Origin: Cliona cf. orientalis
Taxonomy: Eukaryota; Porifera; Demospongiae; Clionaida; Clionaidae
Assembly: GCA_963930775.1 (NCBI GenBank)
Contig: OZ005694.1
Span: forward strand, 8,256,045 to 8,320,044
Direction of reading: 5' to 3'
DNA length: 64,000 nt
The stretch's first letter is position 1; every line of letters begins with the position of its first letter. A program made the translations under genes and the position numbers. This document shows positions 40,304 to 52,900 of the stretch, in pieces. The notes under the pieces were generated by a model. The model made no database searches, was not told the DNA's origin, and saw only the letters and a program-made list of their open reading frames with translations.

Positions 40304-41972
40304 CTAGATGTTGAATGTGTGAGTTCGGACATGTTCTTGCTCTGTCTTGTGGTGAGCCTTGTTACCCGTGGCAACGGAAGCACTTGGTAGACGACCAATA
40401 TAGCTAAAATTAAAAACAGGTGGATAGGTGCTTGTATTAAAATCAACATACATTGTATAATACACCATTATGATACAAATACAGTGGAATCTTGCTAAAA
40501 CGGTCATCTAGGGGCCGCAAATTGCAATAGAGAGTTGGCTGCTCTTAAGATGTTGCTATTAATTTTGGAGCTTAAACTAAGTGGGAGGTAGTTTGGCAAA
40601 CTAGCCCCTCTTCTCTTCTTGCACGCACGAAGGAGTGCAACAAGAGAGGAGGGGCTAGCTCACCAGACTAAGTGGGAGGTGGCTGCCTTACACAGTAACT
40701 AGCATACTCAGGTAAGACTGTGTATACATGACATTGAATCATTCATTCCCAAGTCTTCACCTTATGGTTCTGTTGTTGCAGGCTGTTGAAAAGCGTGGCT
40801 GAACGTACTGCCACGCCCCCATGTTCTTTGGCTCCTCCTGAGTCCAGACCAGCTCAGCATTTGGATAGCGAGAGAGCTCGGCCGCCACAAGGTCATAGGG
40901 GAAGGGAGAAATCTGCATAACATTGAAAATTGGGTCACGTGATGTCTCCATGTACCGTACCAAGAGTAGATTAAGATCATACAAGTCATGTAATTTATAG
41001 TGGGAAATAATCACAAGTGTCCAAATCAGTTATGGTGTCCTAGGGTGACCCAGATTAGCAAATTAGAGGATGGGGATAGGTTTAGGGGACCAGGATATCC
41101 CTGGGAATATATAGAATGGGATTGTCTATTGCCATTATTGGATTTGCAATCCATGACAACTACATGTAGAACTCAATAATTTATTATTGTTGAACTGAAA
41201 CCCATTCTACGACCAGTATTTGATAAAGAGTGTGTATATAATGTGGATGTGAGTGTAGACCTGTTCAATCCTGACAAGAGCCACCTGATTGGTCAGTCCC
41301 CTGTCCTGGCGCTCCTTGGCCAGCTCATAGTAGATTTTCCCAGAGCAGAAGACCAGCCGTTTGACCTCTGACCCTCCTGGACACTCACTGTCACTGATAG
41401 CACGCTGGAAATCAGTGCCTGAAAGAAGAAAAATTAAATTTTAATGATGCATACATACGCATGTACATGTACATGTATGCAGACAAATCCACTGCATGCT
41501 CCTCATTAGGTGTATCAAAATCACATGCACTTACCCTCCACCATGTCGGAGAATGGAGATCTGGCTTCAGGTAACCGCAGCAAGCTCTTGGGAGTCATTA
41601 CAATGAGCTGCGAGGAAAAAGCAACACCATGCTTATTATTAGATTCTGATTACGAACACATAATATTATTATAGCCTATTACATGTATATGTATATACAT
41701 GTAGGTATACACAAAACATGAAATACGCAACAAAAATCAATTTGAATGGCTTACTGGTTTCCTGAAGGGCAGTATGACTTGTCTTCTGAGGCTGTGGAAT
41801 ATGTTGGCTGGGGTGGTGGGGTTGGCCACTATCATGTTGCACTCCAGTAGCTGCTGGAAGGAGAAATTGTCCTTCGTGATGTCGCCAGGGAGATCAGCAT
41901 CATCTCTACACAGCTGGAGGAATCGCTCAGGCCTGTGAGGGAGAGAGAGGGAGGGAGGGGGAGGGAGAGGGA

Positions 41973-42016
<44 letters not shown>

Positions 42017-45000
42017 GAGAGGGAGGGAGGGAGGGGGAGGGAAAGAGAGAGATTTTTAAGTTTTAAGTGTATTGTGAAGAGAAGTTAAAAAGGTTATCCA
42101 CACTTACAACCTATTTTATTTTCCTTACGTACCTTGCTGACGAATGTTCTGGTCCCATTCCCTCGTAGCCGTGGGGAAGGAGGAGGACGAGCCCACTCTG
42201 ACGAACCCACTTGTCCTGACCAGAGCTGATGAACTGGTCAATGATACACTGCAGTATTGCAATTTATATTATTATACGTGTTAACGTCGTGGTGGCCAGG
42301 GCAAGGATATTTTTTATTATAGACTTGACACACATAATATAGACTGATATTGATAGCTACGAGCTAGATCGTGTTATACCAATCTGGCATTATTTCTCCC
42401 AATGAAAAATAATTCATTATAATGAAGTTTGCTCAAACATACAGACTGACAAAATGACACAAAACACAGCCTTTAATACTAAGAATACCATGTGCTCAGA
42501 ATGCATACAAACACAATACATACTGCGCATGTGCACATAAATCACATGATTAACACAAGATACTACAATAATATTATGTATGCATGAAAATTTAGTAGGT
42601 CTATCTTCTCTTAAAGCAGGGTTTCATTTAGGATTTTCGTCAAGGTGGGGGGGGGGGGGGGGGGGGCAAACGCAACAATCACAGAATTAAGGGGGAGCAA
42701 GGATTGTACTAGTGTGTTTTATCAGCCAAGAATAGCATAGTGCTCATTAATTCGTTTACTAGGGGGGTCTGGGGGCATGCTCCCCCAGGAAAATTTTACT
42801 TACCTGAGCATTGTTGTGGAAGTCTCCGAACTGTGCCTCCCACACGACCAGTGAGTTTGGGTTGCTCATGGAGAAGCCTAGCTCAAACCCCAGCACTGCA
42901 AACTCACTCAGGGAGCTGTTGCACACAGTGTACTTGGCCTGCGTCTCAGAGATGTGCGACAATGGCCTGTGAATAATAATCGATAAGCAATATCAAGCAG
43001 GGTAAAAAAGTAATAGTATTTAATATCATTATGGATAAGATTTTAAGCACGGAGAGTCAACTACTGTACGTTCATGTACCTGTAAGTGCCCTTGTCTATC
43101 TTTTGGTCGTGGACCACATGATGCCTATGAGCAAACGTTCCCCTTTCCGCATCTTGACCTGTGTATTGGAAATTGCTATACACCGTACTTAATCTTATAC
43201 AACACATGGAAAAGAATAATTTCATAAACGCGTTTTTTCTGGTAAAGGTCGTCAATCTCTCCAAACATTATGGGAATTTCTTGGGATCATGCGTTGTATT
43301 CAATTAACTACGATATTCACAAAATTAACGCTATAGCCTTGTCTCCAATTTTCCCAACATTTATTTAAGGGAGCCTGGGGCTCATTATACATACTATTCA
43401 TATTATCATGAGGCATGAACACACCCATAATACGTATATGTTGAGGTTACCTGAGAGTCTGACGTGAGTCCCGTCCATGAGCAGAGAGCCAAAGGCGAAG
43501 GCCTCCCCCATGGCCCAGTCAGCTTCACGGTTGGACAGCATCTCACGACGACTAGCCAAAATCCTCTTCAATCCTGTCAAGTAAGTAAGAGAATGGGACG
43601 GATGATGTCGATATCACCTTATTTCACAATAAAAAAAAATCATGGGAAATTTGAGTAAACTTGTATATGTAAGTTCCGAGAATGCACTAAACGACCTGGC
43701 ATAATCCCATGGTAGAGTAGGGGGTGAGGAATGTGTTAATAGGCGAATTTCAATTTTTATCTAGTGAAATTTTTCATATACAGTGTACAGTATTTGGCAT
43801 ATCTATAATATACACATGAATGCAGTACGTATTACATGTACCTCCATGTACGCTGATTTCATCGGGTACATTGCTGAAGACGTGGCCAATCTTCTCCAGA
43901 GTGGCAGTGGGTACTCCAGTGGGAGGGTGGGTGGGGCCACTGTGGCGAATACTACCATCCACATTGAAAAAACCTGCACCAAAAATATTCATCTATGCTC
44001 GCAACTTTTCATAGTCTAATACTCTCAATTTTGCCAAATTCCATTTCCATAATTTTTTTGCAGACGTGCTGATTTATAAAAATTTTCAAACTCAAAAATT
44101 TCAGTCTATACAGTACATACATGTGTAAGTGCTAAGTGTACCTTGCCAAGGTGAGTCCAGCCATGCTCTGATGTGATAGCTCTTGTTTCCAGACTGAGCC
44201 TTGTCATATTCAGATTTGAGAATGTCATTATAGTCCTCTCTGCCTTTCTGTTAAACATACATGTACATAGCTCAGCTGTAGGTGACATACATGTATCTTA
44301 TGAACGTACCATATAGCCAGAAAATTTGGAGGTTTGGTGGTCTATATTACAACCGCCAAATTAAAATCCGCCAAAATTTCCTACTCGTACATATATATAT
44401 ACACATGGCGATCCCGTACCGAACCGCCAAATTTATATCCGTTAATATTCTTGCAATAGCGATTTTGGGCTCAACCGCCAAATTTAATTCCCGCCAATAT
44501 TTCCGGCTATACGGTATATTATACTACACACCTTGTATTCATCTTCAGTGACGACTTTGTCGTTGATGAGTTTCTTGGCATACTGGTCCACCAAAGGAGG
44601 GTGCTTCTTGATCACTTGGTACATGCGAGGCTGCAAAGGTACAAGTATCACACAATATAGTAGACTAATGAGAGCTGTTTTGCCAAAGTAGACATATCAG
44701 CTACGTTATAGAGAGATGTACCCCTCAAATAATGATACATAATGAAATTTATCAAGGACTCTATAAAACTATATATGTATACAGTCCTATCTACTCATCC
44801 ATTATTATATGCACAAATAACCATTTAAAATAGAATGTCTATGAGTTAGAGGAAGCGATTCCGTATTGTGGACTCACTTGAGTGAGCATAGGCTCATCCA
44901 TCTCATTATGGCCATGCTTCCTGTAGCAGACCAGGTCAATGACGACGTCCTTGTGGAAGGTCTTTCTCCACTCTGCAGCCACCTTGCACACATGAACGAC

Positions 45001-48000
45001 AGCCTCTGGGTCATCGGCGTTCACATGGAAGATGGGAGCAGACACCACCTGTGTATGTATATGTGTATGTGCATGTTTTGTGACATGGTGAGTACTGGGG
45101 TTTTTCTAGGAAGCCTATTATGGAGTACTGGCTGCTTGCTGGCTACATGTATATACTGTTAATTTTGTGTAGCACGCAATTTTGGATGAGTTAGAAAAAA
45201 GATTAGTGTCTCTCCCTCCTCCCTCCCCTCCCCCCATCCCCCTCCCACCACACACACACATGATGAAACGAGTTGTTTTAGCTAGACTGGATCAGTCTCG
45301 ACTGACCTTGGCTACATCGGTGATAATATTATGCTTTTGTTGAAAATTTCATTTCATGACTGATCTAGACCCACATACCTTGGCTACATCAGTGCAGTAC
45401 GGTGATGACCTAGCCACCCTGGGGTCAGTGGTAAAGCCAATCTGGTTGTTGACAATGATGTGGATGGTGCCGTGAGTCGTATAGTCGGGAAGGTCAGAAA
45501 GGTGAAACGTCTCGTAGACCACGCCCTGTCCGGCGAATGCAGCGTCGCCATGGAGAAGAATACTCATAACTGTGTCACCTGTTGTTGGGGGGGGGGGGGA
45601 CATCAACAATAATCCATAAATAAAAATTGTTTCAATTTCTAGAGTGGGGCATTTTGACAGATCCAAAACAATTTTTTTTAAATTTTACTTTCAATGAACA
45701 TACCACTTTCATCTCCTTTGTAAAACTGCTCTGCCCTGGTCTTGCCTTGCACCACTGGGTCCACAGCTACACGGACAAGAGTAGTCAGTAAACCACCACA
45801 GTATATACTAGTTTGGTACAGTACAGTATATACCTTCGAGATGTGAAGGGTTGGCCACCACTGCTATCTTGACCTGCTTCTGTGTGTGTCTGTTGATGTT
45901 CTCCAGGCACGTTCCAAGATGGTATTTCACATCACCAGAACCCTAAGCCATGAATTTTTATTATATGATGCAATACCCTACTGTGCTTGAGCTACCAATG
46001 TGATGACTAGTTGTACAAAAATTTTTAATACTCTACCTCATCCTCTGGCTCCAGCATTGGATCAAACTGACAGAACAGCTCCTCCAGTGGCTTTCTAGCA
46101 ACATTGGCGAGCACATTGAGACGACCCCTGCAATTATAAGCCAGCAAAAATAATAATAATAGCAATGAAAAGAGCTACATGTATTTAATATGATGAAGCA
46201 CCGTGGAAAGCTTTCGATAGAAAGCACAATCCGAAGTTGAAACTTGTACATTATTACAAGTGATAAAGGTCATCAGCAATCATTAAACACACATACAACA
46301 ACACAGTTGTACATGTATGTATAACACCATCGGATTAGGATCTTCACTATAATCGTGCATGATGCATGTAGTTCAGACTTAGCCTAATATGGATGGAGGC
46401 CTCAGATTCACTCACTCCCGTCTATGTTGTACCGTACATGCATGCATACCTGTGTGGCAAGTTGAAACTTGTACATTCATTAAACACACATACAATAATT
46501 ATGTACTACACCATTGGATTAGGCTCTATTAAATTAATATACATGATACATGACGTAGCCTAATATGGAAGGAGGCCTCAGATTCATTCACTCCCGTCTA
46601 TATTCATAATTGTACATGTACATGCATGCATACCTGTGTGGCATTCCAATGACAAAGCTGTCCACCCCATACTCATTAGAGTAGTCGATGATCTGCTTCA
46701 TGGCTGGGATGAGCACCTCACAGCCCTCCAGGCCAAACCTCTTCTCGCTCGGCCACTTCAGTTTGAGGAACTCTTCGAACATGGTCGCCCTGACCAGCCT
46801 TGCTAGGACGATCTTCTTATCCTCAGCGTTCATCTGCATGATCTTAGGAGCCTCAAATCGCTCTCTAATCCAGTCACCTGAAGCAAGAGGGATAAGGATA
46901 AGGGGGTGCTTCTAATGTACCAATATTACCATTTTTTACCAGCTTTACCAGTTTTACCTACATTACCTACAATACCATAGTTGTAGGTATTGTAGGTAAT
47001 GTAGGTATTGCAGGTAATGTAGGTAAAGCTGGTAATAATTATACCTACAATACCATAATATTGTAGGTATTGTAGGTAATGTAGGTAAAGCTGGTAATAA
47101 TTATGATAATAGTGATAATGTAAGTACCTTATGATGACTATTTTTTGCGGGTACTAAACTTTGATATTTCTGCGGAAATTTATACCTGCTAATATGCACT
47201 ATGGAACATTAGAATTTGTCCGACCCTGTACCATTATTTTCGCGTACAAATCACAAAATGTAGTGCTTGGCGTGTCGCAAACTGTGTTTTAAGCCAAAAT
47301 CGCAGAAAAATGTACCTGCAAATAATTGGCACCTTAAGGTAATGTTGGTAATAATGGTAATAATATCATTGGTTTTATAGGTAAAGTTGGTAAAAATGGT
47401 ATTGTAGGTAAAGTTGGTAAAAAATGGTATTGTAGGTAATGTAATATTGGTTTTATAGGTAAAGTTGGTAAAAATGGTATTGTAGGTAATGGTAAAAAAT
47501 GGTAATATTGGTATTGTAGGTAATAATGGTAAAAAATTAATGGTAATATTGGTTTTGTAGGTAAAGTTGATAAAAATGGTATTGTAGGTAATAATGGTAA
47601 AAATGGTATTGTAGGTACAGTTGGCAAAAATGGTATTGTAAGTAATAATGGTAAAAATGGTAATATTGGTATTGTAGGTAATAATGGTAATGTAGGTAAA
47701 ACTTACACTTAGATCTGTCATTGATGAACATGTACTCCACCCCAATGTTGTTACAGTAGGTGTCCTTGAGTCTCTTGACTATCTCCTTGAGCGGGAGGGC
47801 CGTCTCACTGCCACCAATGCGAGTCGTCTTCGGCAGAGTGAACATCTACAGAAACAATAGTAATGTAGCAAAATTATTAGGTCTACACCCATCTCATTTT
47901 AATAGATAATAATTGGCACTGGATTAGACTACATGAGAGAATGCTGTAGCTATGTATTTTTTTGTATATATGAGCCACATTTATGAGGAAGGTACGTGTA

Positions 48001-48731
48001 TTATTATTCCATAACACTAGTGACATGTTAAATCTTGTCTTAAATTAACCTATTAGGTTGCACACAACTAATTGCGGTATACCTTTTCTGAGTTGAGGCT
48101 GTTGTCAACGATGAGTTCAGGAGGAATAGAGCTGTCCAGGTCGGCCTCATTGATACCCAGCGGATCCAGCTTGGCTATGTTGTGACCTATATATTGTTGT
48201 ACATGTACAGAATATCATGCAGATGTGCATCTGTTGCATACATGTAACCTCTATCTACGTAGGCACTATTGTGTACAAGGTCACTCTAAATTGAGGGTAT
48301 CACAATTGCAGGAAATAGGCAAGAGTGCTGATTATAACTGCATTTGTACTCTTAAGTCTATACATGTAATTGACACTTTTGCTAAAGCATTAATCACACA
48401 TTTCAATACAATCAGCTCTTACTTCATAACTGTTACACATATACATGTACAATGCCATATATAATAATCCGTAGAAACCCTGAGATAAGAATAAGATCCT
48501 AATTAGGTCACTTGACCAGAAGCATTCCCTCCCCCCCCCCCCCCCCCCCCAAATGAAAGTGTCTCTACCTCTTATTTGGTAAGCTCTGATGAGAGCCTGG
48601 ACGGCAAGGTGGTCCCGGATTAGGTTGGGGTCCTCAGTCACTCCTCCGGGACGTAAAGTGGGCGGAGCATCGTAGGCCTGCCCAGGGGGAGCACCCTGAG
48701 TCGCTCGACTAAAGAACTCATCCCAAGACTG

Positions 48732-48768
<37 letters not shown>

Positions 48769-49359
48769 AGAGAAAGAGAGAGATGAGAGCACTAAATAGG
48801 GTATTCTACAGGTATCATAGTGTTAGCTATAGGACAATCCGGCGTTGGAAGGTTAACACTGGCATTCATCAAGTTTAGGATTCACCTACATGTAGGTAAC
48901 TTAGGCACATCTTAATTAAATTCTTACAAGTGATGATCAACATCATAACCACAACTGGCACTGGTTGTGCATCAGGTAAGGAAGCAAACTGCCTTATGAG
49001 ACCATTCTACCACCATAGATAGCCACATTTTGCATAATTCAATCCGCCACATACAACACAATAAATCAGGGCATGAGTGTTTGGTAACAAGAGGTCACCT
49101 TATGCACGGAGCTCCTGTCCTTCTGCCAACTCTCGTACATGGCCTCCACGTAGCTGCCAGAGGAGCCGCTCAGAAATGGCTCTGCTCCGACAGGTACTCC
49201 ACTGTTCCAGCGGTTTTGGCCGATGAGGCGGCAGAAACGGTGACTGTTTCGTAGGCAATTGAGGCTGTAGCGACGACTAGAGTGGGTGTTGATGACGGCG
49301 AGAGAGCGGCAAGCCTGCTTGCCTTGCCCAAGGGCCACTCGATGCATAGCTCGCCACAT
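40304..49359 (-). CDS. OGDH: 2-oxoglutarate dehydrogenase E1, mitochondrial, 1006 aa, 22 exons
   Basis: E1 subunit of the 2-oxoglutarate dehydrogenase complex of the citric acid cycle; it decarboxylates 2-oxoglutarate using thiamine diphosphate. Exons, in order: 49359-49099, 48728-48569, 48186-48083, 47845-47707, 46877-46634, 46127-46037, 45942-45834, 45766-45704, 45578-45379, 45048-44878, 44630-44532, 44247-44142, 43973-43842, 43573-43451, 43158-43080, 42966-42804, 42248-42133, 41932-41755, 41607-41535, 41418-41261, 40912-40761, 40403-40304. Phases agree throughout and total 1006 codons plus stop, close to the ~1020 of animal OGDH. An Arg-rich presequence ([20 protein letters not shown]) precedes [17 protein letters not shown]. 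Diagnostic segments include [55 protein letters not shown] and a C-terminal ATGNK. The ATG directly follows an AG acceptor, so a 5' untranslated exon is likely. Its 3' end is repeatedly duplicated in the upstream array. Confidence 0.96.
40590..40669. mobile_element. 80-bp foldback insertion in the last OGDH intron, 11-bp target duplication
   Basis: The ends AGTTTGGCAAACTAGCCCCT and its near reverse complement enclose a short loop. AAGTGGGAGGT flanks both sides (40579-40589, 40670-40680). The copies of this intron at about 14,702 and 21,220 lack it, so it inserted after those duplications. Confidence 0.8.
44309..44514. mobile_element. TA-flanked inverted-repeat element in an OGDH intron
   Basis: It begins CCATATAGCCAGAAAATTTG and ends with GGCTATACGG, with TA on both sides. 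Several internal CCGCCAAATT repeats alternate in orientation. It is in the same style as 52817-53023. Confidence 0.68.
46281..46634. repeat. Tandem ~190-bp duplication in an OGDH intron including a splice-donor copy
   Basis: Two imperfect copies of a segment with ACACCATYGGATTAGG and GCCTCAGATTCAYTCACTCC lie side by side. The duplicated end includes GCATACCTGTGTGGCA near 46,445, which on the - strand repeats the last bases of exon 5 and its GTATGC donor (true donor at 46,628-46,633). Confidence 0.7.
46926..47700. repeat. Degenerate minisatellite in an OGDH intron, split by a small insertion
   Basis: Variants of GGTAATGTAGGTATTGTA and GGTAAAAATGGTATTGTAGG repeat across most of the intron between exons 4 and 5. 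The first part (46,935-47,105) contains facing copies that form hairpins. Unrelated sequence at about 47,120-47,335 interrupts it. Open frames through it encode only Tyr/Thr/Ile/Pro-rich repeats and are not genes. Confidence 0.85.
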
Positions 49360-49990
49360 CTGTACATACGTATAGAAGTGAAGTAAACATGACATCGGCA
49401 GATAAGGAAATATTATCCCAAAAACTAGAGTAGTCAATTGTATGATACTTTCACAGTGTATACTAACACTACTTCTACATATAATTTGCAAACTTGTTTA
49501 TATCAACTAATAGACAATCATGTATAAATACAATATCATGTCACTACTAACTATACAGCATACTTTGTATTGACATGGGTTTGCATATTTAGTCGACGGG
49601 TCTACACAAAACACAATAATTATTATGTATGCACTAGCTTCAGGCAAAGGCTTCTAAATCAGGTTTTACGCATCATTACGGAAGTCTCACTGGACTTTGA
49701 ATGGTCGAAATTTTTTATACAGCAAAATACACGCAAACTGTCTTTATTTCTCACCTTTCCTCACATGAAAATTAACACCGTTCAGCTGGTAGCTTCACAG
49801 CTAGCTGTGCAGCTGGCTCTGAAAAGCACAAAAATGGGCGGAGTCAAAGTGATCATGTGACTTAGTGGGTGAGGTCAAAATTGGTCACATGATCCAAACC
49901 ACATGAGAAAAATCACCTCGTGTGCGCGTGCAAGCCATTTTGATCTCAAAAAAGCTGAAGCATAAGTTGTCGGAACGACCCTAGAGAAAG
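49360..49990. promoter_or_regulatory. Shared divergent promoter region, OGDH (-) and hnRNP (+)
   Basis: 631 bp separate the two start codons. The right part (49,840-49,990) is richer in CG and GGCGGAG/GTGGGTGAGG-type motifs and probably holds both transcription starts. An open frame at 49,570-49,860 is not convincing. Confidence 0.5.
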
Positions 49991-52900
49991 ATGTCGGACG
50001 AACAAATCACAGATATACAGACAGAAGAGCAAAAGGAGAACGGGCAGGGAGAGGCGCCCGCCGCCGCTATCCAGCTGGATCCACAAATACAACAGCAGCA
50101 AGTGGCAAAAGAGGTACTAGGGAGCTACATTGAAGAGTAATGAATTTAAATTTATGGGGGTATAAAGGGTGGTAGTATTGAAACACAAGCAAATATTTTT
50201 AATAAAAAGGCTTTTTTTGGATAGCCCTTTATTTTCTTACTGGTGGTTGATAAAAAAGTGTCAAAAATTCCTCATCAAATTTAAAATTAACTGTCAAATT
50301 TTTTTGCAGCAGTTACAGTTAGAAGGTATGGCTACAGAAGACCAGGAGAGTATGGACACAGGCTCCACCCACCAAGAGGGCGGTCCGGCCACGCCCATGG
50401 AGGATAGCATGTGCAGCGGAGACATCGCTGAAGGAGGGGAGGGGATTTCGGGTGCCAATGCTGACGGGGACGTAGCGGAAGGTGATATAACTGCTCCCAC
50501 GGGCACAGAAGAGAGTGACGAAAACATCCCATATGACAAAAAGTGAGTTATAATTAGATCGGGATATTGCACGAGGTCATGATTTTATGTCTATTTATAG
50601 CATTAGTATGTAGTGTTGTAGTATTAAGTGTTTAGTACACTTTGTATGATGTCAATATTTGTATGTTGATGACTTGTTTCAGCTATATATTATTGTCTTT
50701 CGACAACCCTTCCCTGTTCTAAAAATAGGAAGGATATCTTTGATCTTTTTCTCCTCAAGGTTATTTATAGGCTCGTTGATTAACAAGAGTACTGTATAGG
50801 CTAGGCCTATCATATCAAAAGTTCAAGTGGAGGTTTGATCTTTTTCAAGTTTTTAACAGTTTCTCTCTTTTTTTGTATTTCTCCCCTTTTACATGTTTCT
50901 CTTCGACCATCGTCCACTATTTTTGACACGTTTGCCCATGGAAAATTTTTTGACAAAAAAAATTTTGTCACTCCTCTTCCCTGTTCACAAAATTTACTGG
51001 GCAATGTAGGAAGATATTTGTTGGCGGATTAAGCTGGGAAACAAAGGATGGTTAGTAGATGTGCTACTTGTTACAGGTGGTTTGTCTGTCGATGTTCCTG
51101 TTTTAGTTTCCAATTAATGCACACCAAAATTTTTACGTGGCTGTCTGTATTGTCTCTTGCAGAGACCTTGAGGACCTATTTTGAGAAGTATGGCTCTGTG
51201 GTGGAGGTTAAGATCAAACAGGATCCAGCCACACAGCGCTCCAGGTATGGTGTACCTACCTATACCCCATCCTTCCTTTGTACAATTTTTTTAGTATTCC
51301 ATTGCATGTTGATTGATCGTGTGTTATTGTGCGTGTGTGTGTGTATTTGTTAGTAGTTGCCTAGCAACCAAAGTTTTTATAGGTAATTTTCTGGCTATGG
51401 GAAGGGGTTGGGTCATCATAAAGTAGGCCAATGATGAACAGAGGTCAACTACCAACAAAATAGTTATCTGCCAGTAATTGGGGTGCATTCGACCATGCAC
51501 CCCAATTACTGGCAGATAACTATTACGTGTGTGTGTGTACATGTGCAGATGCATGATTGGTGTGTGATGAGATATTAAATAAAACTTTACTGACCTGATT
51601 ACAAGTCTATGTATACGACAAAAAAGTGACAATTTTCTCTTTATTTTCTTCAGGGGCTTTGCATTTGTTATATTCTCGAGTCCCGATGCCGTTGAGGAGG
51701 TGATGAAGAATCTCCCTCACACAATAGATGGGAGACAAGTTGATGCTAAGAGAGCCATTCCTCATGCTATCCACCAGGTATATGTTCAACCGGGCCAATA
51801 GCAGAAGCCTTTTCGTACACAGGGGGAAGCTTTTATATAATACCCCCTTTGAAGTGATGGGGGGAAGCTTTCTTATCTCCTCCCCCTTGAAAGTGCATGA
51901 CTATACATGTACGTGCCTGAACCACTTGTACTAGAAGTGTTTTTAGGCCTCATTCGTACATTTGAAATTACTTGCTGTATAAAAGGTCTTCCCCTGTTGA
52001 AAAAAAAAACAATCCCTTACAGTAGCGATGGTTCCCCCCCTGAAAATAAGGCCAATCAAACTACATTGTTAGTTTCTCGTCCACCTGTTTTTTTATTTCT
52101 ATGCGGGCGGGCGGTCATTATTTATTCCATATTATGGCATTTTGAGGGTGTGGTTTCCTGGAACCGCCCAAATAATTAGCAAAAAAGAGGTGTGGCTGGT
52201 GTTTCAAGGCAATAATGAAGGTAGAAGCAGTAGGTTGAAACAGACGCGGGAGGTGACGAGAAACTAATATTCAAGTTTGTGTGGCCTAAACATGACTTTT
52301 TTGTGTACTATTTCAGGCTCTCAAGAATCGTACAAACAAGATTTTCGTGGGTGGTGTTCCCGTTGATATGCCAGAGGAGACAATTAGGAAATACTTCATT
52401 CAATTTGGAGAGGTGAATTTTTGGCTACTAGTTGTACTTGTGTAGCCGTTGTAGTGTATGCACAAATTTAGTGTGCTCTAATTAGAATTCATATGGGCTG
52501 TTTTGCATAATACTACAGATTAAGGAGGTTGCCCTGGTGACTGACAAAGTGACCAAGAAGCGTCGTGGCTTCATCTTTGTGACATACGAGAGTGAAGACA
52601 GCGTTGACAAGTGCACTGAACAGACATTCCACAATGTGGAAGGAACACAGGTCAGTTTTTAATTTGAACACAGTGTCGTGTGTTGTATTGCTGCAGCTGT
52701 TTTAGAGTATATACAAGCCAAAAAGCCTTGCACAGTGGCACCATCTCTCATGGTGTGGGAGTGTGGTGTTTAGCAGAGTCCAAGAAGGTCCTTTGAAATG
52801 GAGCTTAACTGTTTTACCGTATAGCGGGAAATTTTCGAGGGAGAAAACTTTCGCGGATCGGTAGGAAAGGAGCATTTCGCGGAGAAAACTTTCGCGGAAC

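Noticed and set aside
47251-47845. Tyr/Thr/Ile/Pro-rich frames in the OGDH intron.
   Set aside because: They are translations of the minisatellite fused to the true exon 47845-47707.
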